Counted from the first letter of the stretch, positions 9,849-18,671 are shown. The stretch: 64,000 nt of DNA from Paenibacillus amylolyticus (GCF_029689945.1 NZ_CP121451.1:3100001-3164000), one strand, 5' to 3'. Translations and numbers: made by a program. Notes: a model not told the origin generated them from the letters alone.

Positions 9849-12800
9849 AGCCCATTCTATTAAAAGTTGCCGGACTGCAAAGCTATCGAGAGATGCAGGA
9901 GATTGATTTTACCGTGCTGACGGAGACGGGGCTATTCGGTATTTTCGGTCCAACGGGCAGTGGTAAATCTTCCTTGCTTGATGCCATCACACTCGCCATG
10001 TATGGCAAAGTGGAACGTGCGGTGAACGGTACGCAAGGCATCATGAATCATGCAGAAGACTCGTTATCGGTTGCTTTTACATTCGAACTGATGTCGGCGG
10101 AAGGCACTCGAAGGTTTCGAGTAGAGCGACGTTTCAAACGGAATAATGAAGTGTCGGTGAGTAACACGATCAGCAAATTCATAGAGACGGTCCATGGCGA
10201 AGAACAGGTACTTGCCGACAAATTGGCAGATGTGAATCGCTGCGTTGAAGAAGTGATCGGTTTGAAGATGGATGATTTTACACGAGCAGTCGTGCTTCCT
10301 CAAGGAAAGTTTGCCGAGTTTTTGTCACTCAAAGGCAGTGAACGTCGCCAGATGCTGCAACGATTATTCCATCTGGAGAAGTATGGGGACCAGCTGGCCA
10401 TCAAATTAAGTCGGCGGGTCAAGGATAATGACATGGTTCACCAATCTCTTGCTGCGGAGCAACAGGGACTTGGCAATGCCAGCAAGGAGACGCTGGATGA
10501 AACGAAACGCCTTCTTCAAGCTGCTGTTCAGCAGTCTGAATTATCCCGCAAAGCGCTGGATGAAGCCGCAAAGGAAGCCGAACAACTTGGTAGAATACGT
10601 GAGCTAAGTAACGAACGACAGGCCCGAATGGATGAACAGCAGAAACTGAAGGCAATGGAGCCACAGGTGGAAGCCGGCGAGCAACGGCTGAAACAATCCG
10701 TTGCGGCAGATGCCATACTGCCTGTGTTGCAGACGGTTCGAGATGCTATGGCTACGCAGAACCAGCGGCGGATTGCCGCCGAGACAGCTCATCAGCAAGC
10801 ACTGGAACATGAGCGTCTGGCAGTTCAGGAAGCGGAGAAGGCTGAGTCAGCGCGTAAGCAGATGACTGAGGAAGAACCGAAACTTTTGCTGCGTCTGGAA
10901 CAACTTGAACAAGCAAAAGAGCTGCAACGGGAACGGGACGGGCTTCAAGCCGATTGCTCGCGTCTTGCCCAGCTTCTGGAACAGGGGCAGGGTGAACAGA
11001 CTGCGCTGGGTCAGCAGCTTGAGAAAGAAAAGGAGTTGCAGCAGCGCGGGCGCAAACGGCGCGAGGAATTGCAGGAGAGCCTCAAGCCAAACGAGGTGAA
11101 GTCAGAGGAACGCAGGCAACTTCAGGCTGCACTTGAACTGAAGCATCGTGTGGATACAGCTGCGGAGCAGTTGCAGCAAAACAAAGCGGACATGCAAGCC
11201 TATAAGCAGTCGGCAGAACAGGGAGCCGACAAGCTGAAGGCGGCGGCTGAGGAAGAAAGACGCCTGAGTGATCAGCGTCAGCATCTGGTAGAACAGGCGT
11301 CAGCAGGTCTTGAGGCCTTGCTGGCCTGTGAGCAGGACATCAGCCGCGAACAGAGTTTGCTGGCCCTCGCGGAGGAACAGCTGCGTGGCACGATGCGCGA
11401 GCAGGAGCTGCACCGGCTGTCCTCCGCTTTGCGCGCCGAGCTGCGCGATGGCGAGCCATGCCCGGTGTGCGGCTCGCCGCATCACCCGCTCCCGGCTGCG
11501 CCGCCGGCAGAAGGTCCGCACGCAGGCGATGCGGACCTGGAACTGCTGCGCAGCCTGCACGCGGAGCTGCAGGAGCTGCGCTTTGGGCTGCGCCAGCAGC
11601 TGCACGAACGTCGCAGCCTGCTGACGCAGCTTGGCGCTGCGGCCGGCGATGCTCCGGCCGCAGCCGAGGCCGCGCCTGCGGCAGCGGAGCCCGAGCCCGC
11701 CGGGTCGCCCGAACACGGGCGCTCCCCGGCAGGCTGGGCATCGCGTGCCGCTGCGCTGCGCGAAGCCGCGCAGGCGCTGGCTGTCGCAGCAGCGCCGCTC
11801 CAGGCCGAAGCCGCCGCGTTGCAGCAGGCGGCTGTGGGCGCGCAGCAGCGCCGCATGGAAGCGGCAGCTGCGCAGGAGGCCGGCCGTGCCGGGCTCGCCC
11901 AGGCGGAGCGCAAGCTGGCCGAGAGCGAGGCTGCAGCGGCTGCTTTGCAGGGCCGCTGGGCCGCGGAACTGCCCGGCATCGCTCAGGAGGAGGCCAAGGC
12001 CCTCTATCAGGCGATGCAGGAGCGCGATGCGCGCGCCGAAGACATCAAGGAACGTCTGAACAAAAGCGTGACGTTCCTTGAGGAGAAGGACCAGATCATC
12101 CAATCTCTCCAGCTCAAGCTGGTGGAATTGGACAAACAACTGATCCAGTGGCAGACGCAGTGGCAGGGCAACAGCAAACAGCTCGCCGAGAAGGAAGAAC
12201 GCTTGCGCCAGTGGGTTGGGGAGCAGCGGGTAGAAGACCTGATTGCTGCGGCTCAGGCTCGTCTGGATGGACTGCGGAAAGCCGCTGCAGACTCGGCACA
12301 ACGCTTCAAAGAAGCGGACACGCTGAAGCAGGAGTCAGCCAAGAAAGATGTCATGGCTCAGCAGGCAGCCGCCTCGGCCGCAGAACATCTGCAACAGGCA
12401 CAGGAACGCTGGGCGCAACTGCTGGAACAATCTCCGTTTGACTCGGATGATGCCGTGGTGTCTGCGGCGATTCCATCGCATGAAGCGGAACGACTGGCAG
12501 GCGAAATCCAGCAGCACCGTGAACGTGAGCGTGAACTGATCTCCCAATTGCGTGAACTGGAACAAAAGCTGGGTGGTGCTGTCGTATCGGAAGAACAATG
12601 GATAGCTTGCACCGAACGTTTGCAGCAGGTCCGAAATGAGGACGAGGCTGCCCTTCGTGCCAAAGCACGTGCAGAACGTGACCTGGAGGATGTGGAGCAG
12701 CGGCATGTTCGCTGGACCGAACTGGAGAACATGCGGTTGGAGGTAAGCCGTCAAGGCGAACTGCTCAGCAAACTTCAATCTGCGTTCAGAGGCAATGCTT

Positions 12801-13264
12801 TTGTCGAGTATATTGCCGAAGAACAACTGATGCAGGTTAGTCATGCGGCATCTCAGCGTCTGCGCTTCCTGACCAAACAACGTTATTCACTGGAGGTGGA
12901 TTCCGGTGGTGGTTTTGTGATCTGTGATGATGCCAACGGGGGAGTGAAACGACCAGTGTCCACGTTGTCCGGTGGCGAGACGTTTTTGACTTCGTTGTCA
13001 CTGGCTTTGGCGCTGTCAGCCCAGATTCAGCTACGAGGTCAGTACCCGCTTCAATTCTTCTTCCTGGATGAAGGGTTCGGTACCCTTGATCCCGAGCTGT
13101 TGGATACGGTCATTACATCGCTGGAAAAACTGCATGACGACCGATTGGCTGTCGGTGTAATCAGTCACGTGCCTGAATTGCGTGCACGCTTGCCGCGCAA
13201 GCTGGTGGTGATCCCGGCAGGCGAAGCTGGAAACGGCTCACGAGTGGTCTTGGAAACCCTGTAG
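9845..13264 (+). CDS. sbcC: Nuclease SbcCD subunit C (SbcC, Rad50 family ATPase)
   Basis: SbcC is the SMC-like ATPase partner of SbcD. An N-terminal Walker A (FGPTGSGKSSLLDAI, about residue 36) is followed by two long heptad coiled coils. These flank a zinc hook (CPVCG, cysteines near 539 and 542). The C-terminal signature TLSGGETFLTSLSLAL and Walker B FFLDEGFGTLD complete the ATPase head. The reading frame is intact over 1139 residues. The segment from about 11380 to 12010, which starts just before the hook and runs into the second coil, is strikingly GC-rich and alanine-rich compared with the rest of the gene. Confidence 0.96.
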   Translation: MKPILLKVAGLQSYREMQEIDFTVLTETGLFGIFGPTGSGKSSLLDAITLAMYGKVERAVNGTQGIMNHAEDSLSVAFTFELMSAEGTRRFRVERRFKRNNEVSVSNTISKFIETVHGEEQVLADKLADVNRCVEEVIGLKMDDFTRAVVLPQGKFAEFLSLKGSERRQMLQRLFHLEKYGDQLAIKLSRRVKDNDMVHQSLAAEQQGLGNASKETLDETKRLLQAAVQQSELSRKALDEAAKEAEQLGRIRELSNERQARMDEQQKLKAMEPQVEAGEQRLKQSVAADAILPVLQTVRDAMATQNQRRIAAETAHQQALEHERLAVQEAEKAESARKQMTEEEPKLLLRLEQLEQAKELQRERDGLQADCSRLAQLLEQGQGEQTALGQQLEKEKELQQRGRKRREELQESLKPNEVKSEERRQLQAALELKHRVDTAAEQLQQNKADMQAYKQSAEQGADKLKAAAEEERRLSDQRQHLVEQASAGLEALLACEQDISREQSLLALAEEQLRGTMREQELHRLSSALRAELRDGEPCPVCGSPHHPLPAAPPAEGPHAGDADLELLRSLHAELQELRFGLRQQLHERRSLLTQLGAAAGDAPAAAEAAPAAAEPEPAGSPEHGRSPAGWASRAAALREAAQALAVAAAPLQAEAAALQQAAVGAQQRRMEAAAAQEAGRAGLAQAERKLAESEAAAAALQGRWAAELPGIAQEEAKALYQAMQERDARAEDIKERLNKSVTFLEEKDQIIQSLQLKLVELDKQLIQWQTQWQGNSKQLAEKEERLRQWVGEQRVEDLIAAAQARLDGLRKAAADSAQRFKEADTLKQESAKKDVMAQQAAASAAEHLQQAQERWAQLLEQSPFDSDDAVVSAAIPSHEAERLAGEIQQHRERERELISQLRELEQKLGGAVVSEEQWIACTERLQQVRNEDEAALRAKARAERDLEDVEQRHVRWTELENMRLEVSRQGELLSKLQSAFRGNAFVEYIAEEQLMQVSHAASQRLRFLTKQRYSLEVDSGGGFVICDDANGGVKRPVSTLSGGETFLTSLSLALALSAQIQLRGQYPLQFFFLDEGFGTLDPELLDTVITSLEKLHDDRLAVGVISHVPELRARLPRKLVVIPAGEAGNGSRVVLETL

Positions 13265-13769
13265 AGATAGCCATATATTTATTTGCATACCGTCTTGGCT
13301 GGGACCAGAATGCCGAAGATATCGTGCAGATGTATGTTTGTCTGTCTGAAGGATGGCTTGTCACTGTTGAACGGCAAGACATGGAGGAAAGAGGGGAGCT
13401 TTAGAATTCCCTACTCCAAGTCTCAGCAATATGAATGATAAAAGCTCTTATAGTCCAAGTAACTAAAATGACCAAATATGATTTTGTAAAAATATTTCTT
13501 TTCTTGCATGGATAACATAGCAGAGTGAGTTTCATCACAGATACAGGTTCATCCCGCTGTTATACTACAGTTAAGCCGACAAACTTGATTTAAGTACCCG
13601 GCGGACATCTGATCAGGACGTTTCCTGAATGGATGTCCGCGCAGCAGACTTCCAAGGAAGCCGCTCACGGGGTGCTTCTTTTTGTGTTTTCCCGTTGGCA
13701 GTGTCAATTCGCCCAGTTCTGAATACCATGAAAAGGTGATCAAGAGCAGAATCAGGGAGGCGTTGGCAA
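13265..13769. other. 505-base intergenic region with hairpins, no gene seen
   Basis: No convincing reading frame on either strand. Two palindromic segments stand out: 13601-13640, where GCGGACATC pairs with GATGTCCGC around an inner TCAGGA/TCCTGA stem, and 13656-13688, a short GAAGC/GCTTC stem followed by a run of T. Together they could be a small structured RNA or a leader of the gene at 13770. A TATACT at 13561-13566 could be its -10 box, but no -35 box was recognised. Confidence 0.4.
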
Positions 13770-14114
13770 GTGGAAAAAGTGGAAGCGAAGAAATTATGCA
13801 AGGACCACATGCACCGTTATGTATGTGTACAGATGAATGACGGCATGCATTACGATGGCATTATGGAAAATGTGGATGACGAAATGATCTACCTGGCTGT
13901 TCCTGTTGGACCGGAAGCCATGGTTAATCATGCAAACTGGGCTCCCAATGCAATGCCTGGAGCAAACTATCCGATTGGTCATACCCGCGGATTTTATCCG
14001 GGATACGGGTACCCTGCGCCCTATCCGTATTATGGTTATGGCCGCAGACGTTTTAACCGACTGGTGCTTCCGTTATTCGCGCTTACAGCATTAACTCTTT
14101 TACCGTATTATTGA
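13770..14114 (+). CDS. Small protein of unknown function, possibly with an Sm-like N-terminus
   Basis: I do not recognise this 114-residue protein by name. The GTG start at 13770 has a well-placed AGGGAGG. Residues 11-45 (HMHRYVCVQMNDGMHYDGIM, then ENVDDEMIYLAVP) alternate hydrophobic and polar residues and carry a G...D...L pattern. That recalls the Sm1 strand-turn-strand motif of small beta-barrel proteins. The middle is rich in Pro, Gly and Tyr (GYGYPAPYPYYGYGRRR). The end is a hydrophobic stretch, LVLPLFALTALTLLPYY. Tyr/Gly/Pro-rich tails are common in spore-surface proteins of Bacillales, but that role is inference. It is followed by a strong terminator at 14322. Confidence 0.7.
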   Translation: MEKVEAKKLCKDHMHRYVCVQMNDGMHYDGIMENVDDEMIYLAVPVGPEAMVNHANWAPNAMPGANYPIGHTRGFYPGYGYPAPYPYYGYGRRRFNRLVLPLFALTALTLLPYY

Positions 14115-14321
14115 AATTGAGAAAACAAAGATACAAGTACAGTGAGTCATTTTCATATCCCTTATGAAAGTCTGAGAGAAAGAACAACTCGAGAATGAAT
14201 ATGTTTCATTCGTGGAGCCATCATACAGGATGAAATACAGCAGTCTTATCACATACGGAGTCTTAGCCTCCTGGATCAGGACAGTTATTATGATTCAACG
14301 GGCAACATACCAAACATCCAA

Positions 14322-14369
14322 AAGGTCATGCATTTGCAGAAGCGACTTCTGTAAGGCATGACCTTTTTT
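14322..14369 (+). terminator. Rho-independent terminator
   Basis: AAGGTCATGC pairs with GCATGACCTT around an inner GCAGAAG-CGA-CTTCTGT stem, and a run of six T follows. This is a long, nearly perfect hairpin, probably ending the transcript of the gene at 13770. Confidence 0.85.
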
Positions 14370-14697
14370 CTTGAGACTGATTCATGTAAGGTTGTCGATG
14401 ATGAACGGATGGCATATAACGTGTAATTAAACCTGATGCAAGCAGAAGCGGGACTTAATGCATCTATAACAGCAAACGGCTCTGCATATGCGAAAAGAGA
14501 AAATGTCTATGTGTGAGTAAAAAATCAATGCACCGCCTGGCTTTGATTCTCTATTTAATTCTTTATTCCGATAAGAAGTTGGCGACGGGTGGAATCGAGA
14601 CGCTTTCTCTTGCTCATGGTTTAGGAGTAGAGGGGTGATGTGAACGCTGACGAATCTGAGGCACCTTATTCAAGGTTTTGAAGCGACGGCAGCTGTC

Positions 14698-14845
14698 TAA
14701 GGAATTCGAGACACGTTATAACCGCATAATCAGTCGTTTTCAGCAAGGTTATGACGTTATTTCAGACAATAACGTGTCTGATGTTCCTTATAATTTGAAA
14801 TGAAGCCCTAAACACCAAATAAGACGTTCTGTGTTCCTTAGAAAA
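14698..14845. repeat. Three copies of a 25-30 base intergenic repeat
   Basis: Copies at 14698-14722 (minus orientation), 14767-14794 and 14816-14845 (plus orientation) share the core AACGTGTCTGATGTTCCTTA with a few changes each. The first copy is inverted relative to the other two. Between them GACGTTAT and ATAACGTG (14753-14775) form a small palindrome. Such short elements may be dispersed in the genome. Copy number outside this window cannot be seen. Confidence 0.6.
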
Positions 14846-14904
14846 TCGTCAACTTCCCATTCGCAAGCGCATGTAGCATCCTGTATAAGGACTTCATAAT
14901 GCCC

Positions 14905-16038
14905 TCAACTTAATGCAGATTTCAGATCCTCAAGTAAATCCTCAACATCCTCGATTCCAACGGAGATACGAATCAAACCGTCCGTGATTCCCAATTCTTG
15001 CCGCCGTTCATAAGGGATGGACACATGTGTCATTCGGGCAGGCACAGAAATTAAACTTTCCACCGCGCCCAGACTTTCAGCCAATGTGAAATAACGGACT
15101 TTGCTTAACACGTCATCTACTTTCTCAGCACTGCCTACATCAAAGGAAACCATACCGCCATATCCTCTCGCTTGTGTGGAAGCGAGCTTGTGCTGCGGAT
15201 GATCAGACAATCCCGGATAATAGACTTTGCTCACGGTTGGATGCTGATTCAAAAAGGCCACAATCTGCTCTGTATTCCGTTCCTGTGCTTCCATCCGCAG
15301 CCCCAATGTTTTCAGACCACGCATTAGCAGCCAGGAATCCATAGGTCCCAGAACTGCGCCGATTGCATTTTGGATAAAATGCAGATCCTCTCCAAGTTGC
15401 TCGCTGTTGACAACCGCCAGTCCTGCCACGACATCACTATGACCACCGATATATTTCGTTGCAGAATGAAGTACAATATCTGCCCCCAGAGCCAGCGGGG
15501 TTTGCCAATAAGGCGTACTGAATGTGTTGTCCACGATGAACAGCAATTCATGTTGTTTCGACCATTTCGCTACAGCAGCAATGTCGGTAACCTTGAGTAA
15601 CGGATTAGTAGGTGTTTCTACATAAATGGCCTTTGTATTGGATTGCAAAGCTTGCTCCAGTGCCTGTAGTGATGTTGTATCTACAAAGGTAGACTCGATC
15701 CCCAGGCGATTCAGCACTTTGGTGAAAATGCGATAGGTTCCGCCGTATACATCATCCGTCAGAATGACGTGATCTCCAGTTTTCAACAGCGACAGTACAG
15801 CGTGAATGGCGACCATTCCCGAACTAAAAGCAAAACCTCGAACACCATCCTCCAGCTCTTTAATGACTTCTTCCAACGCATGACGCGTAGGGTTGCCTGT
15901 GCGTGAATACTCGTATCCTTTGTGCACACCCACGGATTCCTGCTCATACGTGCTTACCTGATAGATCGGCACACTCACTGCACCAGTATGTGGATCACCA
16001 ACAATTCCTGCATGAATCAGCTTTGTTTTGGGTCTCAT
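14905..16038 (-). CDS. mccB: Cystathionine gamma-lyase / homocysteine gamma-lyase (MccB)
   Basis: A PLP enzyme of the Cys/Met metabolism family that splits cystathionine to cysteine, the second step of methionine-to-cysteine conversion. The 377 residues match B. subtilis MccB. Visible motifs are YEYSRTGNPTR, the substrate loop SSGMVAIHAVL, and the PLP-lysine segment LHSATKYIGGHSDVVAG. I chose ATG 16038 over the in-frame ATG 16053 because a GGAGG lies eight bases before it. It starts right after the mccA stop, so the two are cotranscribed. The mccA partner argues for the lyase role over cystathionine gamma-synthase. Confidence 0.9.
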   Translation of the reverse strand: MRPKTKLIHAGIVGDPHTGAVSVPIYQVSTYEQESVGVHKGYEYSRTGNPTRHALEEVIKELEDGVRGFAFSSGMVAIHAVLSLLKTGDHVILTDDVYGGTYRIFTKVLNRLGIESTFVDTTSLQALEQALQSNTKAIYVETPTNPLLKVTDIAAVAKWSKQHELLFIVDNTFSTPYWQTPLALGADIVLHSATKYIGGHSDVVAGLAVVNSEQLGEDLHFIQNAIGAVLGPMDSWLLMRGLKTLGLRMEAQERNTEQIVAFLNQHPTVSKVYYPGLSDHPQHKLASTQARGYGGMVSFDVGSAEKVDDVLSKVRYFTLAESLGAVESLISVPARMTHVSIPYERRQELGITDGLIRISVGIEDVEDLLEDLKSALS

Positions 16039-16039
16039 C

Positions 16040-16972
16040 TCATTGTCCTCCATTATAGATATTTTGGCTTAAATACCGTTCGCTGCTATCCGGAAAAATA
16101 ACGACGATGTTACTTCCCGGAGCTGCGTGAGCGGCTTCGTTCAATGCGGCTTGCATAGCTGCACCAGATGAACTTCCTACCAGTAGTCCTTCCAACAGGG
16201 CTAGATCCTTGACCCGCTCAAAGGCGTCTTCGTCTGAGATCGTATGAATGGCGTCAAAATAGTTCACATCCATAAATGGAGATAACGTTTCGACGCCTAT
16301 TCCTTCTGTACGGTGAGGTCCCGAGGGACCTCCTGCGAGAATTGAACCTTCGGGTTCCACGATACATGTTTTGATTAACGGGTTTTGCTCCTTCAAATAG
16401 CGGGATCCTCCCATGAAGGTTCCGCCGGAACCGGCTCCGGCGACATATACATGCACCTGTCCGTTCAGATCACGCCAAATCTCGGGGCCCAGATGTTCGT
16501 AATGTGCGAGTGGGTTATCACCATTGGAGAACTGACCTGGAATATACGAACCCGGTATTTCTTTCGCCAGCGATTCCGCCTTGCGTATGGCACCAGTGAT
16601 GCCTTCTGATGTGGGGGTGTTCACGACCGTTGCTCCAAGGGCTTTCATCAATTGCTGCTTCTCGACGCTGAACTTCTGAGGTACCGTGAAAATGACATTC
16701 AGATTCAGCCCCACAGCCGCCATTGCCAGACCAATGCCTGTATTACCGGCAGTAGCTTCAATTACCGTTCCACCTGGCTTAACCTCTCCTCGTGCCAAGG
16801 CCTTCTCCAATAAAAACTTGCCGATCCGGTCTTTCACACTTCCTCCTGGATTCATGAATTCCAATTTGGCGAACAGTCGGATTCCTTCCGGTAAGGGATA
16901 TCGAGTTAATTCAAGCAGAGGCGTATTACCTATCAGTTCCTGAACATGTTGATAAACAGTCAAATTAACCAA
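16040..16972 (-). CDS. mccA: O-acetylserine-dependent cystathionine beta-synthase (MccA)
   Basis: A fold-type II PLP enzyme of the cysteine synthase family. In the MccA branch it condenses homocysteine with O-acetylserine (or serine) to cystathionine. It has the PLP-lysine site NPGGSVKDRIG, the phosphate-binding ATAGNTGIGLAMAA, the second glycine loop GAGSGGTFMGG and the C-terminal VGSSSGAAMQAA. The length of 310 residues is normal and there is no CBS regulatory domain. The start is TTG 16972, preceded by AAGGAG inside the end of the upstream methyltransferase gene. The operon yrrT-mccA-mccB supports reverse transsulfuration over plain cysteine synthesis. Confidence 0.9.
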   Translation of the reverse strand: MVNLTVYQHVQELIGNTPLLELTRYPLPEGIRLFAKLEFMNPGGSVKDRIGKFLLEKALARGEVKPGGTVIEATAGNTGIGLAMAAVGLNLNVIFTVPQKFSVEKQQLMKALGATVVNTPTSEGITGAIRKAESLAKEIPGSYIPGQFSNGDNPLAHYEHLGPEIWRDLNGQVHVYVAGAGSGGTFMGGSRYLKEQNPLIKTCIVEPEGSILAGGPSGPHRTEGIGVETLSPFMDVNYFDAIHTISDEDAFERVKDLALLEGLLVGSSSGAAMQAALNEAAHAAPGSNIVVIFPDSSERYLSQNIYNGGQ

Positions 16973-17608
16973 TCTCCTTTTTTGCGTTCATTAACCATAC
17001 ATATTTGTTTACTCGGAAAAAGTGCGTGATAAAACCATATTTCGATAAAATGGTCTGTAAGACATCCATTGTTGTATAGTATTCGGTCCGTAGATCCGTC
17101 AACAGCTCAGTGTAGCCTTGAGCAGCTACTTCATCCTCAATCTGCTGACGACTCGCCTGATTCTGAAAGACAGTATCTGCAAATACAATCTTTCCATGGG
17201 GACTTAGAGCTTGGCGTATATTGAAATCGCCTGTTCTTTCTCCGCATCCGTTAAATGATGAAAAGCATATGTGCTCACGATGGCGTCGATCGGCTCAGCA
17301 ATAGATGGGAAATCCAGAAAGTCTCCTTCCATCAATTCGAAATTCAAATTTCGCTTCCGCACCTGATGGATCATCCCTTGGGAAGGCTCGATCCCGTATA
17401 CTTTAAGACCTGAGGCTATCAACTTTTCGGTAAGGTTTCCTGTGCCTACGCCAAATTCCAAAATTGTCCCGCTCACCTCTGCGACCACTGCCTGAAGAAT
17501 TTCTTCATAATGCTCAAACACTTCCTGATACTGTTGGTCATGTCCTCTTACAGTTTGATCATAATCATTTGACCATTGGTCAAATAAAGGCACAAACTCT
17601 CTACCCAT
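16965..17608 (-). CDS. yrrT: YrrT-like SAM-dependent methyltransferase, one frameshift
   Basis: A class I SAM methyltransferase with the glycine motif ILEFGVGTGNLTEKL and YGIEPSQGMIHQ. It matches YrrT, the first gene of the B. subtilis mccAB operon; its substrate is not known. The frame is lost near 17206, where one C is missing. Adding it joins YAKL to LSPHGKIVFADTVFQNQ and continues to the stop at 16965-16967. The repaired length of 214 residues equals the family length. The end overlaps the mccA start, so translation of the two is probably coupled. The usual mtnN gene between yrrT and mccA is absent here. Confidence 0.85.
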
Positions 17609-17705
17609 TACCTCAATGTCCTCCTTGGTATTGCCAAGAATAAAAACAAGTATATCAATGGGGATTATATACTATAAAAATGTAATTTAAAAGAAAATAT
17701 TGTAA

Positions 17706-17797
17706 TTTTATGGCTTTAAATCATCAACTCTGTACCTCTTTAATGGATTGATTATGATCGATTTCGAGAGTTAATTCATCATCTGAAAGCCATAAAA
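17706..17797. repeat. Inverted repeat with 12-base perfect arms
   Basis: TTTTATGGCTTT at 17706-17717 is the exact reverse complement of AAAGCCATAAAA at 17786-17797. Just inside, AACTCT and AGAGTT (with CATCA and TCATCATC nearby) extend the symmetry imperfectly. It could be a cruciform, an RNA hairpin or a remnant of a small mobile repeat. Confidence 0.6.
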
Positions 17798-17860
17798 ATG
17801 GATCACTGAGATAGAGGGGAGGGAGCGTTAACCCTGATTACCCGATTGTGTGCGTGAAGA

Positions 17861-17890
17861 TTGGACGTGGGTTTTTACTTCTAGTATGAT
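17861..17890 (+). promoter_or_regulatory. Sigma-A type promoter of the HIT gene
   Basis: TTGGAC (17861-17866) and TATGAT (17885-17890) with an 18-base spacer, about 43 bases before the start codon. Confidence 0.6.
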
Positions 17891-17933
17891 AGAAGGGAAT
17901 ACATACACTGGAATACAAAGGAGGGTATGAACT

Positions 17934-18293
17934 ATGGATTGCTTATTTTGCAAAATTGTAGAGGGCACCATTCCTTCCAATAAAGTACTGGAGAATGACC
18001 ATGTTATCGTGTTTCACGACATCCAGCCCGCTGCACCGACACATGTGCTTGTCATTCCGAAGAAACATATTGCTTCCATGAATGATGTCACTGCAGAAGA
18101 TCTGCCATTGATCGGCGAGATTCATCTGGCTGCTCAAGAAGCGGCCAAGCGTCTTGGGGTGGAGGAAACCGGATATCGTTTAATCAACAATTGTGGTAAG
18201 GATGGAGAACAGACTGTTCATCATCTGCACTATCATTTGCTGGGCGGGACCAGACTTGGCGTGTTGACCAGTCTGTCGGATTCTCACAAATAA
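17934..18293 (+). CDS. hit: HIT family protein (histidine-triad nucleotide hydrolase)
   Basis: A 119-residue protein of the HINT branch of histidine-triad proteins, which hydrolyse nucleoside phosphoramidates and similar compounds. The N-terminal CLFCKIVEG carries the zinc-type cysteines of bacterial HIT proteins. The C-terminal HHLHYHLLGG is the histidine triad, with the central His as nucleophile. The ATG at 17934 follows AAAGGAGGG. It is followed by the rpsU promoter, so it is probably a single-gene transcript. The cellular substrate is unknown. Confidence 0.93.
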   Translation: MDCLFCKIVEGTIPSNKVLENDHVIVFHDIQPAAPTHVLVIPKKHIASMNDVTAEDLPLIGEIHLAAQEAAKRLGVEETGYRLINNCGKDGEQTVHHLHYHLLGGTRLGVLTSLSDSHK

Positions 18294-18393
18294 ACGAGCT
18301 AAGGGGTACTGCTATTGAGGATTTAGTCATATGCATGAAGTCCATGAACATGTGACCAAACGATCATATAAATAAGGGATCATTACATTGAGG

Positions 18394-18423
18394 TTGACAC
18401 CTTTATTAACTTTCGCCTATAAT
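18394..18423 (+). promoter_or_regulatory. Strong sigma-A promoter of rpsU-yqeY
   Basis: Consensus TTGACA (18394-18399) and TATAAT (18418-18423) with an 18-base spacer, 60 bases before the rpsU start. Confidence 0.85.
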
Positions 18424-18482
18424 GAAAGATGATGAACCGTGTTATTGCTCTTGGACGGTCTGGTCGGAGGGAGGGAAAACTG

Positions 18483-18656
18483 GTGTCTGAAACTAAAGTT
18501 CGCAAAAACGAGACTATTGATGCTGCACTTCGTCGTTTTAAACGCTCCATCGCTAAAGATGGCGTATTGGCTGAGGTGAAGAAACGTAAGCATTATGAGA
18601 AGCCAAGCGTAAAGCGCAAGAAAAAGTCCGAGGCTGCTCGTAAGAGAAAGTTTTAG
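18483..18656 (+). CDS. rpsU: 30S ribosomal protein S21
   Basis: The 57-residue sequence [20 protein letters not shown], followed by a very basic tail ending in [10 protein letters not shown], is typical of S21, a small-subunit protein near the mRNA exit path. I place the start at GTG 18483, seven bases after GGAGGGAGGG, not at the ATGs near 18429. Those lie too close to the promoter and would add residues not found in S21. It is followed after 15 bases by yqeY, the conserved Bacillales pairing. Confidence 0.96.
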   Translation: MSETKVRKNETIDAALRRFKRSIAKDGVLAEVKKRKHYEKPSVKRKKKSEAARKRKF

Positions 18657-18671
18657 GAGGATTTTAACTAC

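Larger units (their letters stand above)
14115..14904. other. 790-base intergenic region: terminator plus a three-copy short repeat
   Basis: No gene found on either strand. The left part holds the terminator at 14322-14369. The right part (about 14690-14845) holds three related copies of a repeat annotated separately. The rest shows stop codons in all frames and no promoter I would defend. Confidence 0.5.
17609..17933. other. 325-base divergent intergenic region with a long inverted repeat
   Basis: It separates the leftward yrrT operon from the rightward HIT gene. No reading frame is credible. It holds an AT-rich leftward promoter area next to yrrT (TATAAT-like bases around 17665-17675 on the minus strand), a 12-base inverted repeat at 17706-17797, and the HIT-gene promoter at 17861-17890. 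Confidence 0.5.

Noticed and set aside
11300..12301. 333-codon open frame on the minus strand
   Set aside because: It is a shadow of the GC-rich part of sbcC; no start site and no recognisable protein.
14115..14904. Possible CRISPR array or transposon remnant
   Set aside because: Only three degenerate copies in mixed orientation, no regular spacers and no transposase fragment.
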